From: Nostoc linckia FACHB-104
Lineage (GTDB): Bacteria; Cyanobacteriota; Cyanobacteriia; Cyanobacteriales; Nostocaceae
Length of the DNA: 64,000 nt
NCBI RefSeq assembly: GCF_014696615.1
Contig: NZ_JACJQJ010000005.1
Span: 1 to 64,000, forward strand
Reading direction: 5' to 3'
In this document: positions 56,682-64,000 of the stretch, piece by piece
Position numbering within the stretch: the first letter of the stretch is position 1
Layout of the letters: every line of letters begins with the position of its first letter
Made by a program: the position numbers and the translations under genes
Notes under the pieces: generated by a model
What the model was told of the DNA's origin: nothing
Database searches by the model: none
Seen by the model: the letters and a program-made list of their open reading frames with translations, nothing else

Positions 56682-56758
56682 GGAGTTCTGAGTTTTGAGT
56701 CCTGATTTCTAAGTTCTTACTTGATCTCAGCACTCAGAACTCATTACTCAGCACTCTG
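56682..56758. repeat. Heptamer-type repeat in the psaA-psaB spacer
   Basis: The 135-bp intercistronic gap carries CTCAGCACTCAGAACTCATTACTCAGCACTC and, before it, GGAGTTCTGAGTTTTGAGTCC, related degenerate copies in opposite orientation. This is a short-tandem-repeat type typical of Nostocales. It could form a hairpin between the two coding regions, with possible effects on message processing. Confidence 0.55.
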
Positions 56759-56770
56759 TATAGCTGATTG

Positions 56771-59029
56771 CTACCCTACTGAAAGAATATGTGCGTGGAA
56801 GAATGCCCAGGTGGTAGCAATTCCTCCTAAGAGGTAGTGAGCTACACCTACTGCCCGACCTTGAGTGATGCTCAAAGCGCGAGGTTGAATTGCTGGTGCT
56901 ACCTTCAGTTTATTATGAGCCCAAACGATAGACTCAATTAGTTCTTGCCAGTAGCCACGACCACTGAACAGGAACATCAAGCTGAATGCCCAAACAAAGT
57001 GAGCGCCCAAGAACATTAGTCCATAAGCAGACAGCGCACTTCCGTAGGAGTTGATTACCTGTGAAGCTTGCGCCCACAAGAAGTCACGCAACCAGCCGTT
57101 GATTGTGATGGCACTTTGGGCAAAGTTACCACCAGTAATGTGAGTTACATTACCTGCTGCGTCTACAGTTCCCCAAACATCAGATTGCATCTTCCAGCTG
57201 AAGTGGAAAAGTACAATTGACAGGGAGTTGTACATCCAGAATAGTCCGAGGAATACATGATCCCAACCGGATACTTGACAGGTACCACCACGACCAGGAC
57301 CATCGCAAGGGAAGCGGAAGCCCAAGTTTGCCTTGTCTGGAATCAGACGAGAACTACGAGCATACAGCACACCCTTTAACAGGATGAGAACGGTTACGTG
57401 AATGGTAAAGGCATGAATGTGGTGAACTAAGAAGTCTGCTGTACCTAAAACAATGGGTGCAGCTGCTACTTTCCCGCCTACAGCCAAAATACCACCGCCA
57501 AAGGCATAGCTAACTGGTTCTAAGGCGTTGGGTGCAGTTGTACCAGGAGCTAAAGCATGGATATTTTGTATCCATTGAGCAAATACTGGCTGCAACTGAA
57601 TTGCGGTATCAGAGAACATGTCTTGGGGACGGCCCAAGGCACGCATTGTGTCGTTGTGGATGTACAGTCCAAAGCTGTGGAAGCCAAGGAAGATACAAAC
57701 CCAGTTTAGGTGAGAAATAATCGCATCGCGGTGACGAATCACCCGATCCAGTACGTTGTTTTGATTCACAACTGGATCGTAATCACGCACCATGAAAATT
57801 GCAGCGTGAGCAGCACCACCAACAATCAGGAAACCACCGATCCAAATATGGTGAGTAAAGATACACAACTGCGTAGCGTAGTCAGTTGCCAAATATGGAT
57901 AGGGGGGCATCGCGTACATGTGATGCGCGATGATGATTGTCAATGAACCCAAGAAGGCCAGGTTAGTACCTAATTGAGCGTGCCAAGATGTGGTCAGGTT
58001 TTCGTAAAGACCTTTGTGACCTTCACCAGTGAAAGGACCTTTGTGGTTTTCGAGGATCTCTTTAATGCTGTGACCGATACCCCAGTTGGTGCGGTATTGG
58101 TGACCAGCAATGATGAACAGTACAGCGATCGCCAAGTGGTGATGAGAAATATCAGTCATCCACAAGCCGCCTGTTACTGGGTTGAGACCACCCTTGAAGG
58201 TGAGGAAATCAGCGTACTGACCCCAGTTCAAGGTAAAGAAAGGTGCCAAACCACTAGCAAAGCCAGGGAATAGGTCGATCAGCAAGCTCTTGTTCAGGAT
58301 GAACTCGTGAGGCAAGGGGATATCTTTAATAGCTACCCCTGCATCCAATAGCTTGTTGGTCGGTGCGGACACGTGAATTAAGTGTCCAGCCCATCCCAAG
58401 GAACCACAACCAAGTAATACTTGCAGGTGGTGATTCAGCATTGACTCCACATTCTGGAACCATTCCAGTTTGGGAGCACGCTTGTGGTAATGGAACCAAC
58501 CAGCAAACAGGAACAAGCCTGCTAATACTAAACCGCCAATGGCAGTTACATACAGCTGGAATGAGTTGGTGATACCCCAGCCGCGCCATACTTGGAACAA
58601 GCCAGAGGTGATTTGAATACCGTGGAAGCCACCGCCAACATCACCATTTAAGATGTCTTGCCCAACAATAGGCCAAACGACTTGAGCACTAGGCTTAACG
58701 TTTAGTGGGTCACTGAGCCAAGCTTCGTAGTTAGAGAACTTAGCACCGTGGAATATCATCCCGCTCAGCCAAATCGTCACTACAGCTAAGTGACCGAAGT
58801 GAGCTGCGAATATCTTGCGGGAGATATCTTGTAGATCGCTTGTATGTGTATCAAAATCGTGGGCGAGGGCGTGCAGGTTCCAAATCCATGTGGTGGTTTT
58901 GGGACCTCTGGCTAAAGTTCTGTCGAAGTGTCCGGGTTGTGCCCATCTCTCAAAAGAGGTAGGTACTGGATCGTTATCGACTATTACTTTTGCCTTTTTT
59001 TCCTCTCGCTCCGGAGGACTAATCGTCAT
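56771..59029 (-). CDS. psaA: Photosystem I P700 apoprotein A1
   Basis: Partner of PsaB in the photosystem I core. ATG at 59029 (752 residues, standard length) is preceded by AGGAGG at four bases and begins [12 protein letters not shown], the usual opening; a longer frame upstream is not real. The eleven helices, the FX segment [12 protein letters not shown] and the tail HILSVG are intact. It is the first gene of the psaA-psaB operon. Transcription should fall in high light; a weak HLR1-like sequence lies about 250 bp upstream. Confidence 0.98.
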   Translation of the reverse strand: MTISPPEREEKKAKVIVDNDPVPTSFERWAQPGHFDRTLARGPKTTTWIWNLHALAHDFDTHTSDLQDISRKIFAAHFGHLAVVTIWLSGMIFHGAKFSNYEAWLSDPLNVKPSAQVVWPIVGQDILNGDVGGGFHGIQITSGLFQVWRGWGITNSFQLYVTAIGGLVLAGLFLFAGWFHYHKRAPKLEWFQNVESMLNHHLQVLLGCGSLGWAGHLIHVSAPTNKLLDAGVAIKDIPLPHEFILNKSLLIDLFPGFASGLAPFFTLNWGQYADFLTFKGGLNPVTGGLWMTDISHHHLAIAVLFIIAGHQYRTNWGIGHSIKEILENHKGPFTGEGHKGLYENLTTSWHAQLGTNLAFLGSLTIIIAHHMYAMPPYPYLATDYATQLCIFTHHIWIGGFLIVGGAAHAAIFMVRDYDPVVNQNNVLDRVIRHRDAIISHLNWVCIFLGFHSFGLYIHNDTMRALGRPQDMFSDTAIQLQPVFAQWIQNIHALAPGTTAPNALEPVSYAFGGGILAVGGKVAAAPIVLGTADFLVHHIHAFTIHVTVLILLKGVLYARSSRLIPDKANLGFRFPCDGPGRGGTCQVSGWDHVFLGLFWMYNSLSIVLFHFSWKMQSDVWGTVDAAGNVTHITGGNFAQSAITINGWLRDFLWAQASQVINSYGSALSAYGLMFLGAHFVWAFSLMFLFSGRGYWQELIESIVWAHNKLKVAPAIQPRALSITQGRAVGVAHYLLGGIATTWAFFHAHILSVG

Positions 59030-59696
59030 TCGACCTCCTCTCAAGATAAGGAATGAGGAATCAGGAAACCACAAAGTTAACCGTTATCGCATCCGCCAGA
59101 TTTTCTGGGGGGCGATGAAGACCCGATGTGGAAGTTTGTTTCTGTTGAATTATAAAGTCTTGAGTTGTACATTGTTGGAGAGAATTTAACAATAATTCAA
59201 AATCACTGGAATAATTGTCTAATCTGCCTTTGAAGTTCAAACTAATTGACAAAAAGTCAATAGATTATCCATTTTATTTACAAACGATAACAATTCGTAA
59301 AACTTATGGTTTACTAGCCCACAGCAAGGGTTTCAGCGGTTGTGGTTGCTGTTGTGGTCTGCAAATTTGCTATCGGTAAAAAAAACTGTCAAGAAGAAGA
59401 CATATTGCAGTAGTTATTAAAAAAACACAAAGTAAAGATTATTTGCTTTTCATAAACTGTATAAATTAACAAGGTATGAAGAAGGAACCAGGGCCTAGGT
59501 ATTAGTATTTTTTATTCATATAGTTAGAAATTTTTTAGGTAATGCGCTCTGGGGGATTGGGCATTGGTAATGGGTAATGGGTAATGGGTAATTGGTATGG
59601 GGATGAGGAATTTCCCCTGTTTCCTTTGCTCGTTATACTCCCCTGCTCTCTTGTCCTCTTGTCACCCGCGCCCATACTTTTGGGCTATAGTTCCCT
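59030..59696. other. psaA upstream region
   Basis: 667 bases that must contain the psaA promoters. AGGAGG at 59034-59039 is the psaA ribosome binding site. TTTACA-AACG-ATAACA at 59277-59292 loosely resembles the HLR1 motif bound by RpaB in high-light control, with two mismatches in the second half. Positions 59571-59591 are three TGGGTAA units. No gene is supported, although short frames exist. Confidence 0.5.
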
Positions 59697-59813
59697 ATGG
59701 ACACTTTGAGCCAAAATAATTTGTCAGTTGTTGGAACTATACGCTGGGTGGAAGGCATGAACTCGTGGCACAAAGCAGTGTTAGAGAATCTCCTCTCTAG
59801 GAGGTTTGCTGTT

Positions 59814-61484
59814 GTGAGATGGTTAATAACATTTTTACTAGTCTTGAGTTTGGCAAGCTGTGGTGATAAAGCTGTCAGCCAAGATGTAGCTGTGGGGAAT
59901 CGAGTAACCCCACAACAAAGTTTTAAGGAATTTGCGGAAGTTTCTCCACCAGCAACAATTCAAGAACTGCGCTCAGCATTGGATATCTACCAGCCACAGG
60001 TTGCTATAGTTACACCTCAAGCTGATGAAGTCTTGTCTGATAATCAGGTAACAGTAAGCTTTCAGGTTAAGGATCTGCCTATATTTAAAGATCCAAAATG
60101 GGAATTGGGGCCTCATCTCCATGTAATTTTGGATAACCAACCATATATAGCTGTTTACGACTTAAACAAGCCATTAGTTTTCTCGGACTTATCCCCAGGA
60201 ACTCACAGTTTGCGTGTCTTCGCGTCGCGCCCTTGGCATGAAAGTTTTAAAAATGAAGGTGCTTACGCCCAGATAAAATTTCACATCTTAGCCAAGACTG
60301 ATGATAATAATCCCGATCCAGCACTACCTGTGTTAACCTACAGCCGTCCTAAAGGTGACTACGGTGCAGAACCAATACTATTGGACTTTTATTTAACTAA
60401 CGCTCCCCTGCACCTTATTGCTCAAGACAACCCCAACAGCGGAATCAGTGATTGGCGGATTCGTTGCACGATTAATGGTGAAAGCTTTGTTCTTGATCGC
60501 TGGCAAGCAGTTTACCTCAAAGGTTTCAAACCGGGTAAAAACTGGGTAAAGCTGGAATTTCTTGATAATCAGGGTAATCCTGTAAAAAATGTCTTTAATA
60601 CTACAGTTGGCTTGATTAACTACCAGCCTAAAGGTAAAGATACGCTTTCAAGAATTGTGAGCGGCGAACTCAAAGCTGATGATGTGCGTGGGATTGTCGA
60701 TCCCAACTATATTCCGAAGACACCACCTGCTGAACCTACACCTAAGACTGAAACACAGCCAACTCCAGCTATTGAAATTCCAGAAACACCGATTACACAG
60801 CCAACTCAACCGCAACAGCCAGAACAACCAGTTCTACCATCACCAGAAACTAGCCAAGAACCACAGCCAGTTGTACCATCACCTGCTGCGACTGAATTAC
60901 CTGAAAAAGTCACTCCACAACCAGAAAAAGCAAAAGGCGGATATTTCAAACGCCGTTCTCGTCCTACGGCCACACCATCTCCTAGCGTGTCGCCAACACT
61001 ACCAGAGACAATTCCAACACTCACGGCGACAGAATCGCCTCAGCCGCAGGTAACACCAACACCCGCAGCAACAGAGTCGCCTCAGTCGCAGGTAACGCCA
61101 ACACCCGCAGTAACAGAACAACCTCAACCACTGGTAACGCCAACGCCTACGGCGACAGAACCGCCTCAACCTCAGGTAACGCCAACACCTGCGACGACAG
61201 AACCACCTCAACCACTGGTAACGCCAACACCTGCAGTGAAGGAATCGCCTCAACCCCAGGTAACCTCAACACCTACGGCGACGGAATCACCCAAGGCTCA
61301 GGTAAAACAGCGAACAAGAACGGATTTGAGTAAATATTTCCAGCGTCGTCCACGCCCTAGCCCTGAAACATCGCCCACTCTGGCTCCAACACTACCAGAA
61401 ATTATCGAATCTCCGGCACTGCAAACAGTACCATCACCAGAAGCTACGCCAACACCTGCTGCTGAAGGCGAAAGCGTTCGGTAA
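59814..61484 (+). CDS. Lipoprotein with a proline-rich repeat tail, unknown function
   Basis: A 556-residue protein from GTG at 59814, preceded by AGGAGG at nine bases; a longer frame exists upstream but gives an unlikely N-terminus. The first 16 residues are a lipoprotein signal ending in the lipobox L-A-S-Cys16. The middle (about 60-300) is a beta-rich domain with APL, HSLRVFASRPWHESF and NYQPKGKDTLSR segments that I do not recognise. The C-terminal 240 residues are Pro, Thr and Glu rich and include seven 14-residue repeats. It probably spans or decorates the periplasm. Nothing adjacent indicates a function. Confidence 0.75.
   Translation: MRWLITFLLVLSLASCGDKAVSQDVAVGNRVTPQQSFKEFAEVSPPATIQELRSALDIYQPQVAIVTPQADEVLSDNQVTVSFQVKDLPIFKDPKWELGPHLHVILDNQPYIAVYDLNKPLVFSDLSPGTHSLRVFASRPWHESFKNEGAYAQIKFHILAKTDDNNPDPALPVLTYSRPKGDYGAEPILLDFYLTNAPLHLIAQDNPNSGISDWRIRCTINGESFVLDRWQAVYLKGFKPGKNWVKLEFLDNQGNPVKNVFNTTVGLINYQPKGKDTLSRIVSGELKADDVRGIVDPNYIPKTPPAEPTPKTETQPTPAIEIPETPITQPTQPQQPEQPVLPSPETSQEPQPVVPSPAATELPEKVTPQPEKAKGGYFKRRSRPTATPSPSVSPTLPETIPTLTATESPQPQVTPTPAATESPQSQVTPTPAVTEQPQPLVTPTPTATEPPQPQVTPTPATTEPPQPLVTPTPAVKESPQPQVTSTPTATESPKAQVKQRTRTDLSKYFQRRPRPSPETSPTLAPTLPEIIESPALQTVPSPEATPTPAAEGESVR
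61011..61304 (+). repeat. Coding tandem repeat, seven 42-base units
   Basis: In-frame units of 14 codons with consensus TPTPxxTExPQPxV (Thr, Pro and Glu rich). The first unit is degenerate. Unit differences are mostly synonymous or conservative, so the array is old. The repeats are within a protein tail and not a CRISPR: units are contiguous with no spacers. Confidence 0.9.
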
Positions 61485-61497
61485 TAGTGGTTAGGAT

Positions 61498-62385
61498 TTA
61501 CCCAAAAATACTTAAATTGAGGTTTTGGGCTAAAACTTCTATAAATGCTAGCCCTGCTACGGGATTACCTACTTTATCTAAGGCGGGGCTATAACAAGCG
61601 ATCGCACCTTCACCTGGTACTATTGCTACCAATCCTCCACCAATACCAGATTTCATTGGTAGACCAATTTTGACAGCAAACTCCGCAGATGCTTCATATA
61701 AGCCGCAGGTTAACATCACAGCGTTAACAATCCTGCGGTTTTTTGTGGCTAATAAGGAATTTTCACAAGCTAAAAGTTTTCCCAGCTTGGCTAAATCTTC
61801 CACCGTACCAGAAAGACAGCATATTTGCTCGTATGTGTCAAGACCTATATCGAGGTTTTTCAGATGTCCGGTTTGCGCGAGATGATTAGCGATCGCTTGA
61901 TTTGCTGGGGAACGAGTTAATCGGACTGAAGCTAGCATAAGTTCATCTAACTTGAGCTGACAGTCTGCTAATTGGTTCAGCCAGAGACAAAATTGCTGAG
62001 TGCGATCGCTTGCATTTTCTCCCGGTAATTTATCGGCTAGGGTAATTGCGCCACTATTAATCATGGGATTGCGGGGGTAACCGCGATCGCTAATTAATTG
62101 ATCTAGAGAATTAAATGGCGCATCTGAGGGTTCCACTCCTACCCATCGCAAAACCTTCTCCGCACCGAAATGTTCTAAGAGATAGAGTAGAGAAAAGGCT
62201 TTGATTACACTCATAAGGGGAAACACACAACGGGTATCACCTAAGCTGTAAGTTTGTCTCGTACCACAACAGATGTGAACCGCAAACCAATCAGGGTTAG
62301 CCATATTCAATCGGGGAGTGCGATCGGCGACTCTTCCGCGATCGGCTTGGGATTTGGCTTGTTGTACCCAAGCAGATAACTCCAT
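61498..62385 (-). CDS. glsA: Glutaminase A family
   Basis: Hydrolyses glutamine to glutamate and ammonia. The 295-residue protein has the beta-lactamase-like Ser59-x-x-Lys62 catalytic pair, NPMINSGAI and GNPVAGLAFIE, typical of the family. ATG at 62385 is assumed; a TTG nine codons upstream is possible, and an AAAGGA sequence between them fits neither start well. It is convergent with the lipoprotein gene and transcribed alone. Confidence 0.92.
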   Translation of the reverse strand: MELSAWVQQAKSQADRGRVADRTPRLNMANPDWFAVHICCGTRQTYSLGDTRCVFPLMSVIKAFSLLYLLEHFGAEKVLRWVGVEPSDAPFNSLDQLISDRGYPRNPMINSGAITLADKLPGENASDRTQQFCLWLNQLADCQLKLDELMLASVRLTRSPANQAIANHLAQTGHLKNLDIGLDTYEQICCLSGTVEDLAKLGKLLACENSLLATKNRRIVNAVMLTCGLYEASAEFAVKIGLPMKSGIGGGLVAIVPGEGAIACYSPALDKVGNPVAGLAFIEVLAQNLNLSIFG

Positions 62386-62612
62386 CGTGGTGATTGCTGT
62401 CAGTCCTTTCAAAATAGATACAGCCCTTGCAATATTTCTCGATAAAGTAAAAAGGGAAGTAAACCTAACAGATGAGAATACCCAATGTGTAGGCGTTGGC
62501 GTAGCCTCTCGCAGAGAAGCACGTCGCAGACATAGCCCATTGAATTTGTATTGGTTAATAGGCAGGATGCTTATTTATATTATGTTGTTTTATTTGGAAT
62601 TTTAGATTATTT

Positions 62613-64000
62613 ATGATACCCCGTGTGAGAGCGCCAGAATTCCCACAAAATAGTACTTGGTTTAATACCGATACACCATTATCTATTAAGCAACTCAAAG
62701 GCAGAGTCGTAATTTTAGATTTCTGGACATACTGTTGTATAAATTGCCTGCATATCTTACCAGACTTAAAATATTTAGAACAAAAATATAAAGATAGTCT
62801 TACAATTATTGGCGTTCATTCTGCGAAGTTTGATAACGAAAAAGAAACTGAAAATATTCGCCAAGCAATCTTGCGTTATGACATTGAACACCCTGTTTTA
62901 GTAGATAGTGGTTTTCGGGTTTGGCAAGAGTATACCGTTCGTGCTTGGCCGACTTTAATGATTATCGATCCACAAGGTTATGTAATTGGCTATGTTTCTG
63001 GTGAAGGACATCGTAATGCTTTAGATGAGCTACTTGAAAAACTAATTTTTGAACACAAAGAAAAAGGTACGATCAATTTTCAAGAACTCAGCCTAAGTTT
63101 AGAAAAGCAGCGTCAACCATTAATTACGCCTTTAGCTTTTCCTGGTAAAGTCTTAGCGACATCAGCAGGTTTATTTATTGCTGATTCTGGTCATCATCGC
63201 TTGGTAATGAGTAGCTTAGAAGGCGAAATTATACACATTATTGGTACGGGTAAATCTGGTTTAACTGATGGTAATTTCAGTGAAGCTGAGTTTTCTTCAC
63301 CTCAAGGAATGGCGTTTGATGCAGATAATCAAATTCTCTATATTGCTGATACAGAAAACCATGCTTTGCGGCGAGTTGATTTACAACGCCAAGTTGTAGA
63401 AACCATAGCGGGAACTGGTGAACAAAGTCGTAATATTCACCCTGATGGTGGTGTTGGGTTAGAAACTAAATTAAATTCGCCTTGGGATTTGGTGAAGATA
63501 GGAAATACTCTATTTATTGCGATGGCTGGGCCGCATCAAATTTGGGAAATGAATTTAGAAACTAGTGTAATTAAAACTTATGCTGGTACTGGTGCAGAAG
63601 GTTGTGTTGATGGTTCATTAACTGAATCTGCTTTTGCTCAACCCAGTGGAATTAGTAGTAATGGCGAAGAATTATATATTGCTGATAGTGAAATAAGTTC
63701 AATTCGCGGTGTGGGAATTGTGGAACCGCGTTTAGCTAGAACTGTGTGCGGTAGTGGAGATTTATTTGGCTTTGGTGATGTTGATGGACAGGGTGAAAAT
63801 GTCCGCTTACAGCATTGCTTAGGAGTGGAATATGCAGATAATTTTTTGTGGGTAGCAGATACTTACAATCACAAAATTAAATTAGTTAGTCCTAGCACAG
63901 GTAATTGTCAAACAATTTTGGGTGATGGTTTCATGGGTTTGCAGGATGGACAAGGTAAGAATAGTAGATTTTTTGAGCCTTCAGGATTGAGTTTTTTGGG
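62613..64000 (+). CDS. Thioredoxin-like NHL-repeat protein (NHLRC2-like), truncated at window end
   Basis: At least 462 codons, running off the window. Residues 1-150 are a thioredoxin-like domain with the redox motif FWTYCCINCLH (Cys42 and Cys45, with an extra Cys41). From residue 170 NHL beta-propeller blades repeat (LFIADSGHHRLV, LYIADTENHALRRVD, LYIADSEISSIRG, LWVADTYNHKIKLV). This domain order matches NHLRC2. The substrate is unknown; an oxidative-stress or envelope role is assumed for the family. The start ATG at 62613 opens with MIPRVRAPEF; there is no strong ribosome binding site. Confidence 0.85.
   Translation, partial: MIPRVRAPEFPQNSTWFNTDTPLSIKQLKGRVVILDFWTYCCINCLHILPDLKYLEQKYKDSLTIIGVHSAKFDNEKETENIRQAILRYDIEHPVLVDSGFRVWQEYTVRAWPTLMIIDPQGYVIGYVSGEGHRNALDELLEKLIFEHKEKGTINFQELSLSLEKQRQPLITPLAFPGKVLATSAGLFIADSGHHRLVMSSLEGEIIHIIGTGKSGLTDGNFSEAEFSSPQGMAFDADNQILYIADTENHALRRVDLQRQVVETIAGTGEQSRNIHPDGGVGLETKLNSPWDLVKIGNTLFIAMAGPHQIWEMNLETSVIKTYAGTGAEGCVDGSLTESAFAQPSGISSNGEELYIADSEISSIRGVGIVEPRLARTVCGSGDLFGFGDVDGQGENVRLQHCLGVEYADNFLWVADTYNHKIKLVSPSTGNCQTILGDGFMGLQDGQGKNSRFFEPSGLSFL

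Noticed and set aside
59277-59292. HLR1 site upstream of psaA
   Set aside because: The second half has two mismatches; it is mentioned only as a weak candidate in the spacer entry.
61011-61304. Possible CRISPR array of 42-base repeats
   Set aside because: The units are coding, in frame, contiguous and lack spacers.
1-64000. tRNA, rRNA, prophage and transposase genes
   Set aside because: None was recognised by eye. A covariance-model tRNA search would settle the tRNA question.

Overview
The window is chromosomal DNA from a cyanobacterium, most likely a filamentous member of the Nostocales. The evidence is psaA-psaB, a Psb34-type photosystem II assembly factor, a Cph2-type phytochrome kinase, a TPR-CHAT protein, an orthocaspase, many copies of the octamer GCGATCGC (HIP1), and intergenic heptamer repeats and palindromes typical of that order. 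I cannot name the species. I see no rRNA, tRNA, CRISPR array, transposase or prophage.

Layout: 0.3-6.4 kb holds a TPR-CHAT protein, a B12-binding radical SAM protein and a DEAD-box RNA helicase. 6.7-20.3 kb is an accessory-looking region with an unusual density of iron oxygenases: three Rieske oxygenases, a plant-type ferredoxin, a histidine-box fatty acid hydroxylase/desaturase, an AurF-like di-iron oxygenase, a second ferritin-like di-iron protein and an Mpo1-like protein. Mixed with these are an acyltransferase, an alpha/beta hydrolase, a GNAT-like protein, a SulP transporter and an adenine deaminase. This is my best candidate for an undescribed biosynthetic or lipid-modifying system. 20.5-31.1 kb holds a toxin-antitoxin pair, a D-aminoacylase-type amidohydrolase, a 34-residue membrane peptide with its own terminator, cysH, psb34, amt (with an NtcA-type site upstream), a zinc-ribbon Ser/Thr kinase, two conserved unknowns and an ArsA/Get3-like ATPase.

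31.5-46 kb holds the Cph2-like kinase, dnaN, infC (very probably starting at ATT), a beta-propeller protein, a TIGR03943/permease pair, a histidine kinase with a degenerate ATP site, an orthocaspase and a GH57 protein. 46.5-54.2 kb holds an SDR, a YdjM-like membrane protein, a DUF1400 hydrolase, a Kir-type potassium channel, two small unknowns, an orphan beta-class DNA methyltransferase and cyanase. 54.4-64 kb holds psaB, psaA, a proline-rich repeat lipoprotein, glutaminase and the 5' part of a thioredoxin-NHL gene that runs off the window.

How the genes fit together: the housekeeping genes (psaA-psaB, dnaN, infC, cysH, psb34, amt) stand alone or in short operons, separated by repeat-rich spacers. 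Nitrogen supply recurs as a theme (amt, cynS, glutaminase, adenine deaminase), but the genes are not clustered. In the oxygenase region, ade-ferredoxin-Rieske-hydroxylase-acyltransferase are codirectional with gaps of 6 to 68 bp. A second Rieske gene overlaps a di-iron gene by 14 bp, and a third lies 23 bp from the Mpo1-like gene. Three copies of a 123-124 bp inverted-repeat element, one flanked by a direct repeat, suggest small mobile elements without their own transposase. Several starts were moved from the longest reading frame on the basis of ribosome binding sites and family lengths.
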